Below are positions 6,342 to 10,127 of a DNA stretch of 10,127 bases, piece by piece. The notes beneath the pieces were generated by a model. It saw only the letters and a program-made list of their open reading frames with translations, was not told the DNA's origin and did not search any database. The position numbers and the translations under genes are program-made. The first letter of the stretch is position 1. Each line of letters begins with the position of its first letter. The stretch comes from an uncultured Alphaproteobacteria bacterium (GTDB taxonomy: Bacteria > Pseudomonadota > Alphaproteobacteria > RF32 > CAG-239), in assembly GCA_944391365.1 (NCBI GenBank), contig CALXTH010000106.1:1-10127 (forward strand). The letters run 5' to 3'.

Positions 6342-6746
6342 TTATGCGTTTTCTTTTTTGCGGCTATGCCGGTGGATTTCCGCGACTTTAAGTTTGACAT
6401 ATTCAATTTGCTCTTTGCTTTGGCGCGCATTATCAATGCTCTTGCCCAAAATTTCGAGAATCGCTTCGGTATTTTTGGGCTCGTTTATGGCAATCGCTGA
6501 CAAATAAAATACGGCGGCCCGAAAGATTTGCGCATCTTTGGACTGGAGTTGTTCGGCAATAATGACATACGGCGGCGTGAGACTTTCGGTGTCAGGCCTG
6601 TGCGCCACATTATAGGCACTTTTCTGGATTTTGCGGGCAATGGCTTCGCTGATGCCGACGTTGTTGTCCAGGATAAAGAATCTTCCGGTTTTGCGAACCA
6701 GATTTTTTATTTTATTAATAATCGCAAATTGTGATGAATACGGCAT
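6342..6746 (-). CDS. Hypothetical protein, 134 residues, upstream of motAB
   Basis: Not recognised. A good ribosome site (AGGAG, 7 nt before ATG 6746) supports expression. The sequence has no signal peptide or membrane segment, so a soluble cytoplasmic protein is expected. It looks mostly helical, with an Ala/Ile-rich middle (QIFRAAVFYLSAIAINEP) and a charged, basic tail (EIHRHSRKKENA). It lies on the same strand between qseC (59 bp upstream) and motA (73 bp downstream), with no hairpin terminator on either side. It may therefore be carried on either transcript. Adjacency hints at, but does not show, a motility role. Confidence 0.7.
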   Translation of the reverse strand: MPYSSQFAIINKIKNLVRKTGRFFILDNNVGISEAIARKIQKSAYNVAHRPDTESLTPPYVIIAEQLQSKDAQIFRAAVFYLSAIAINEPKNTEAILEILGKSIDNARQSKEQIEYVKLKVAEIHRHSRKKENA

Positions 6747-6805
6747 AAATTTTCTCCTCTCCGGGTGGTTGGCGTTATTTTATCCGCACAGGGTTAATAT
6801 TTGAT

Positions 6806-8152
6806 TTAGAGTTTGACAACCTCTGCCGTAAAAATATTATTCTGATTGGAAAAGTGCAGGCTGCACCCGTAGTAATCCGCAATGAACCGGACAATAGAAA
6901 GCCCCAGGCCGCTCCCCTGTTCAGCTTGTCCGGCCGGACGGAAAAAGCGTTCGGACAGACGGGAGAGTGTTTCCGGAGACAGGGAAATTCCGCTGTTGGA
7001 GACGGTTAATTTTTCCGGCGTGACGGTGATGTTTATGTCGGCCCTGTCCGGGCTGTATTTAAGCGCGTTGTCCAGCAGATTGCGCAACAGTAATGAGCAC
7101 AAAAGCATATCTCCTTCCGCCACCGGCCCCTGAGCATTGATGTCTGAGGACAGGCGGACCGATTTTTGTTGCATTTTTTTCTGATATTCATAGAACAGCG
7201 GTTCAGCCAGTATCTGCCAGTCAATTTTTTCATGATTCAGCTTATTTTGAAAAACCGAACTTTCAAGCCGGGATAATATCAGCAGTTGTTCAACCAGATG
7301 TGCGGCCCGGGCGAGCCCCTGTTCCAGATTGTCCAGAGCCTCGTTCCGGGCGGCTTCTTCAATTCCGTCCATACGTGCAACTTCAAGCTGAATTTTGAGA
7401 CCGGCCAGCGGCGTGCGTAATTCATGCGAAGCGTTGGCAATAAAACCGCGTTCACGACGAATCATACTGTCAATTTGCGCCAAATGACGGTTGAACGCTT
7501 TGACCAGTGGCTCTATTTCCGCAGGCAGGCCGTCTGAGGTTACCGGAGACAAATCAGATGCCGAACGATTTTGCAGGTCTGTCGAAAGGCGACGCAACGG
7601 ACGGAATTCGCGACTGATTATTCCGAGCATAATGAGCATGGCCAGCAAAAGCCCGCCAATCCACGGAGCGATAAATTCTTCCAAGGTATCCCAAATGACA
7701 TCGTTCCGGTATTTCAGTTCCTGCCCGACGGCAATAATATATTTTTCATCCGCGGAAAATATCCAGACAATGCGCCATTGTTCGTCTTCTACGGTTTGGG
7801 TCATAAAACCGCCGATGTAGCCGCCGTAGTAAAAATTTTTGCCATTTTCGTTGTCGTGAAAAACTTTTTGTCCGTCTCGGGTGAAGACTGCAAACCCCAA
7901 GGCTTCATCTTCATCATCGGCATTTTGAATATTTTTGACCAGACGGTTGGTGCGGCTTTGGGAATCATCGTCAAGGTCAGCCCAGTCAACGGAGGAAAGC
8001 TGTCTGGCCAGCGCAATCTGATAGGTGTCAAAAAACTCGTCAATTTTTTCTTTGGTCTCAAACCAGGACACCCCTGCCGACAGACCGCCGAACAGGGCAA
8101 AAATCACAATAAAAGCCATCATCAGCCTTATGCGCAGGCTTGTGTTTTTCAT
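6806..8152 (-). CDS. qseC: QseC-like sensor histidine kinase
   Basis: The inner-membrane sensor partner of the neighbouring regulator, 448 residues. There are two membrane helices (about 10-30 and 163-180), a periplasmic sensor of about 130 residues between them, a HAMP linker (about 181-234), the H-box ANASHELRTPL with phospho-accepting H243, the N-box RNLLDNALKYSP (N358, N362), and the G2 box GSGLGLSI (413-420). The whole chain follows E. coli QseC, including FAVFTRDGQ and VGQELKYRND. The G1 box reads SNSGIS (385-390) where DxGxG is usual. The periplasmic EYRED/EYRDD motif of QseC homologues is KYRND (147-151) here. The start codon directly abuts the qseB stop codon with no gap, and GGAGG lies 5 nt upstream within the end of qseB. 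The ligand cannot be told from sequence. Confidence 0.9.
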   Translation of the reverse strand: MKNTSLRIRLMMAFIVIFALFGGLSAGVSWFETKEKIDEFFDTYQIALARQLSSVDWADLDDDSQSRTNRLVKNIQNADDEDEALGFAVFTRDGQKVFHDNENGKNFYYGGYIGGFMTQTVEDEQWRIVWIFSADEKYIIAVGQELKYRNDVIWDTLEEFIAPWIGGLLLAMLIMLGIISREFRPLRRLSTDLQNRSASDLSPVTSDGLPAEIEPLVKAFNRHLAQIDSMIRRERGFIANASHELRTPLAGLKIQLEVARMDGIEEAARNEALDNLEQGLARAAHLVEQLLILSRLESSVFQNKLNHEKIDWQILAEPLFYEYQKKMQQKSVRLSSDINAQGPVAEGDMLLCSLLLRNLLDNALKYSPDRADINITVTPEKLTVSNSGISLSPETLSRLSERFFRPAGQAEQGSGLGLSIVRFIADYYGCSLHFSNQNNIFTAEVVKL

Positions 8153-8809
8153 TTAATCCTCCAGCATGTAGCCCAGTTTGTTGACGGTTTTGATGATATC
8201 CTTTCCCAATTTTTTGCGCAGGTGGTGAACATGTACTTCAATGGCATTGCTGGATACGTCATCATCCCAGGAATAGAGCTTTTCTTCCAGCTGTTCTTTG
8301 CTCAGCACCCGGTTGCGGTTCAGCAGCAGTTGTTCAAGCAGCGCCGTTTCCCGGGGAGAGAGGGTGACAGGTTTGCCGTTTTGTTCGACCTGCCGGGTGT
8401 TTTGATTGTAGGTGATGTTCCGCCAGGTTATTTGGGCGGAACTTTGTCCGCCGCTGCGGCGAATCAGCGCATTCAGCCGGGCGGCAACCTCCCCAAGCGA
8501 AAAGGGCTTGGCGAGATAGTCATCCGCGCCATTATTCAGCCCTTTAATCCGGTTGTCAACATCTCCGATCGCGGTCAAAATCAGCACCGGTTCAGAGCGT
8601 TTTTTTTGCCGCCAGGCGGTGAGAATCGACATGCCGTCTTTGCCGGGAAGCCCAAGGTCGAGAATGACGGCGTCATAAGCTGTCTGGTAGAGGGCTTCTT
8701 CTCCTTCTTCGCCATCGGTGAACCAATCCACCGAGAAACCCGATTTGTTTAACCCTACCTGTAAACCGTTGCCGATGAGGCGGTCATCCTCGACCAAGAG
8801 TATTTTCAT
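8153..8809 (-). CDS. qseB: QseB-like OmpR-family response regulator
   Basis: 218 residues. The receiver domain (1-~118) has acidic pocket E7-D8-D9 (VEDD), phosphorylation site D51 in VILDLGLPG, T79 and K101 (KPF). A winged-helix DNA-binding domain (about 125-218) has SNAIEVHVHHLRKKLG and TVNKLGYML. It closely follows E. coli QseB throughout (GFSVDWFTDG, KEQLEEKLYSWDDDVSSNAIEVHVHHLR). After phosphorylation by the kinase it should bind CTTAA-type direct repeats; a perfect copy lies upstream of this operon. The gene begins 13 bp after the ygiW-like stop codon, with only a weak ribosome site (GGGAACAG), so translation may be coupled. Confidence 0.93.
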   Translation of the reverse strand: MKILLVEDDRLIGNGLQVGLNKSGFSVDWFTDGEEGEEALYQTAYDAVILDLGLPGKDGMSILTAWRQKKRSEPVLILTAIGDVDNRIKGLNNGADDYLAKPFSLGEVAARLNALIRRSGGQSSAQITWRNITYNQNTRQVEQNGKPVTLSPRETALLEQLLLNRNRVLSKEQLEEKLYSWDDDVSSNAIEVHVHHLRKKLGKDIIKTVNKLGYMLED

Positions 8810-8822
8810 AATCTGTTCCCGA

Positions 8823-9167
8823 CTATTTTTTTATGCTGATGCTATCGGCGTCAATTTTAGTCTTAAACATATCTTTGTCAACTTCACCGTTAATAATCAC
8901 GGTATCTTTCGGCGTCACGGTAATGCCTCTCCAGTCTTCATCATCAATCTCGACAATCACCGAGCCGGAAGCGTCTTTGAACATATATTTTTCATCGCCG
9001 AGGCTTTGCTCAATGGTTCCTTCCAAAACAACCGGGGTGTCATCGCTCATCTCAAGCGCCTGCGCCACGGTGGACGTCGGCAGCCCCGGCCCCTGGAAAC
9101 CGGCAAATGCCTGACCGGCGATTGCGAAAGACAGAACCAAAGCTGATACGAAAGTTGCATTTTTCAT
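8823..9167 (-). CDS. ygiW: YgiW/BOF-family periplasmic OB-fold protein
   Basis: 114 residues. The start at 9167 is chosen because GAGGAG lies 7 nt upstream. An in-frame ATG at 9182 overlaps that ribosome site and would prepend MRRKN to the signal peptide. Residues 1-22 (MKNATFVSALVLSFAIAGQA then FA) form a signal peptide. The mature part begins GFQGPG and carries the BOF pattern: TVAQALEMSDDTPVVLEGTI, a central YMFKDASGSVIVEIDDEDW, and VIINGEVDKD. This family (E. coli YgiW, YdeI) is periplasmic and linked to stress tolerance; the exact activity is unsettled. It is first gene of a ygiW-qseB-qseC operon, the order known in Aggregatibacter and next to qseBC in E. coli. Confidence 0.92.
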   Translation of the reverse strand: MKNATFVSALVLSFAIAGQAFAGFQGPGLPTSTVAQALEMSDDTPVVLEGTIEQSLGDEKYMFKDASGSVIVEIDDEDWRGITVTPKDTVIINGEVDKDMFKTKIDADSISIKK

Positions 9168-9242
9168 GTTTTTTCTCCTCATATTTAATTTTTAACTTTA
9201 ACAGATTTTCATCTCCTTACAAGGTTAGTTGACCATTATCAG

Positions 9243-9259
9243 CTTAAGGAACGCTTAAG
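9243..9259 (-). promoter_or_regulatory. Predicted QseB/PmrA-type operator upstream of the ygiW-qseBC operon
   Basis: Two perfect CTTAAG half-sites (9243-9248 and 9254-9259) separated by 5 bp, an 11-bp period. This matches the PmrA box and the CTTAA-N6-CTTAA site described for QseB. A -10-like GATAAT (minus strand, 9240-9235) follows at once, and no good -35 is seen, as expected for an activated or repressed promoter. The exact transcription start is uncertain. Confidence 0.72.
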
Positions 9260-9315
9260 GATAAAAAAATTTTTGAAAAATAATCATATTTTCTTTTATC
9301 TCTTTGATTTTTAAA

Positions 9316-9349
9316 GCAAAAAAATAAGGCGTTCCGAAGAGCGCCTTAT
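9316..9349 (-). terminator. Intrinsic terminator of the lipoprotein gene
   Basis: Minus strand: ATAAGGCG (9331-9324 pairs with 9349-9342), with a TTCG loop inside CTCTTCGGAA, then seven T. The 8-bp stem overlaps the TAA stop codon of the lipoprotein gene. Confidence 0.85.
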
Positions 9350-9837
9350 CGCATGGAATAACTTTCCAGATTTCCGGCACCGCGTTTCAGATAAACGTAG
9401 GTGTTGCCGGGAATCGTTACGATCTGTAATGTCAGGCGGTCAAGTTCACCACTATAAGGATATTTGACCGTGACCGGAAAGTTATATGTGGCGTGATACC
9501 CTTTGGGAATCCGTTTCACCAGTTTCTTGCCGCCGCGTAAAGAATAAACTTTGACGCTGCCGCCGGTGTTTTCAACCGTGGTATCGTACCAGCTCAATGT
9601 CCGGGTGGTTGACCGGTTGTAAGCATAGACGATACTGGTGCCGTTGTGGGAACGCTGATAGGGGCTTTGTGCTTTATAATACCGAATCTGGCGTTCATAA
9701 GCATTTGCCACCTGCATTCCCCGCTCAGCCATTCCGATAGAGCGCCCGAATGAGCGTTCCAGCGTGCTGCAAGATGTCAGCATAAAAATGCTTATTATAC
9801 TGACAAAGACTGAAAATAATATGTTTGTTGTTTTCAT
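9346..9837 (-). CDS. Small putative outer-membrane lipoprotein
   Basis: 163 residues. The N-terminus MKTTNILFSVFVSIISIFML ends in the lipobox LTSC, so C23 would be lipidated after cleavage by signal peptidase II. The next residue is serine, not aspartate, which favours sorting to the outer membrane. A helical stretch with RSIGMAERGMQVANAYERQI (about 30-49) is followed by a basic, aromatic, probably beta-rich region (YAYNRSTTRTLSWYD, KGYHATYNFPVTVKYPYSG, GNTYVYLKRGAG). I recognise no family. There is no clear Shine-Dalgarno, but the signal peptide fixes the start. It has its own promoter and terminator, so it is probably a single-gene unit. Confidence 0.82.
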   Translation of the reverse strand: MKTTNILFSVFVSIISIFMLTSCSTLERSFGRSIGMAERGMQVANAYERQIRYYKAQSPYQRSHNGTSIVYAYNRSTTRTLSWYDTTVENTGGSVKVYSLRGGKKLVKRIPKGYHATYNFPVTVKYPYSGELDRLTLQIVTIPGNTYVYLKRGAGNLESYSMR

Positions 9838-9859
9838 AATTATATGTATTTAGGGTTTT

Positions 9860-9888
9860 AGTATATCATAAAAAGCCCCTGAATGCAA
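9860..9888 (-). promoter_or_regulatory. Predicted promoter of the lipoprotein gene
   Basis: Minus strand: TTGCAT (9888-9883), 17-nt spacer, TATACT (9865-9860), close to the housekeeping consensus and about 23 bp before ATG 9837. Confidence 0.62.
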
Positions 9889-9902
9889 GAGAAAGAGCGG
9901 CT
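9870..9902 (-). terminator. Weak possible terminator of the right-edge gene
   Basis: Minus strand: AGCCgCT (9902-9896) can pair with AGgGGCT (9880-9874) across a 15-nt loop, then five T. The stem is interrupted by a G-G mismatch and overlaps both the stop codon and the lipoprotein promoter, so it is uncertain. Confidence 0.3.
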
Positions 9903-10127
9903 AAAATTCCATTACCGGCCTGACTCTTACATCAAAAAGGCTTTTTTCTACATGTCTGACATCAACATGGCTAATTTGAGAATTGTTTGCAGATACATAA
10001 AAATACCATGCCCGAGCATATGATTGTTCTGATGATGAAGGTATATGTTCCATACCAAAACGCGTATCTGCTAAGGCATCTCCTCCGGCTATCGTAATTC
10101 CGGCATTGATTTTATTTACTTTGTCAA
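9901..10127 (-). CDS. C-terminal end of a DUF1566/Fib_succ_major-like surface protein (runs off right edge)
   Basis: The minus strand is open from the right edge to TAG at 9903-9901, giving 75 residues. It reads DKVNKINAGITIAGGDALAD near the edge, then ARAWYFYVSANN and ends SLFDVRVRPVMEF. The pattern of a W-Y-F strand followed by a final VRPV-x-F is typical of the C-terminus of DUF1566/Fibrobacter-paralogue domains in exported surface proteins, often with a WSS(S/T)E before it; here SSSEQSYARAW occupies that place. Only the tail is visible, so export and the overall domain plan cannot be judged. Confidence 0.65.
   Translation of the reverse strand, partial: DKVNKINAGITIAGGDALADTRFGMEHIPSSSEQSYARAWYFYVSANNSQISHVDVRHVEKSLFDVRVRPVMEF

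Noticed and set aside
7571..8752. Long plus-strand frame of 393 codons
   Set aside because: It is antisense to qseC and qseB, both clear family members; the frame is a codon-bias shadow with no ribosome site.
9183..9234. Extra QseB half-sites in TTAAAGTTAAAAATTAA
   Set aside because: These only loosely resemble TTAA words in AT-rich DNA, without the 11-bp period of the true repeat.

Overview
The window looks like about 10 kb of chromosome from an alphaproteobacterium of moderate-to-low GC, probably a host-associated or gut-type lineage. The alphaproteobacterial signs are SecA, with its C-terminal zinc-binding tail, divergent from a periplasmic parvulin isomerase. The lineage is an inference from protein character and gene order. 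No rRNA, tRNA, CRISPR array, insertion sequence or phage gene was seen.

Left end (1-870, minus strand): a gene runs off the left edge. Its first 191 codons encode a secreted, Ser/Gly/Asp-rich and cysteine-rich protein. Just after the signal peptide the reading frame passes without a stop through two unrelated 88-bp palindromic repeats, in the manner of Rickettsia palindromic elements. Upstream lies a consensus-like promoter and a roughly 235-nt leader. The leader contains a 40-codon ORF, a long-range GC-rich helix, a GNRA-capped hairpin, a terminator-like hairpin and a 13-bp perfect anti-Shine-Dalgarno arm. The leader ORF is in the same frame as the main gene and one TAA separates them. This leader is the best candidate here for an undescribed regulatory system.

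Middle (935-4783): secA (minus) ends in a strong intrinsic terminator. It is divergent from a secreted PpiC-type peptidyl-prolyl isomerase (plus). The pair suits protein export: SecA drives translocation and the isomerase acts on exported proteins. A strong hairpin separates the isomerase from the convergent motAB pair.

Middle-right (4815-6746, minus): motB and motA, the flagellar stator pair, lie 2 nt apart behind an unrecognised 134-residue gene. No other flagellar gene is visible.

Right (6806-9260, minus): a ygiW-qseB-qseC operon. It encodes a periplasmic OB-fold stress protein, an OmpR-type regulator and its histidine kinase, with almost no spacing. Upstream is a perfect CTTAAG-N5-CTTAAG direct repeat matching the PmrA/QseB operator type, so autoregulation is likely. 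The kinase differs from the E. coli and Aggregatibacter type at its periplasmic acidic motif and in its ATP-lid G1 box.

Right end (9316-10127, minus): a small lipoprotein gene with its own promoter and terminator, then the 3' end of a gene whose C-terminus resembles the DUF1566/Fib_succ_major type of surface-protein domain.
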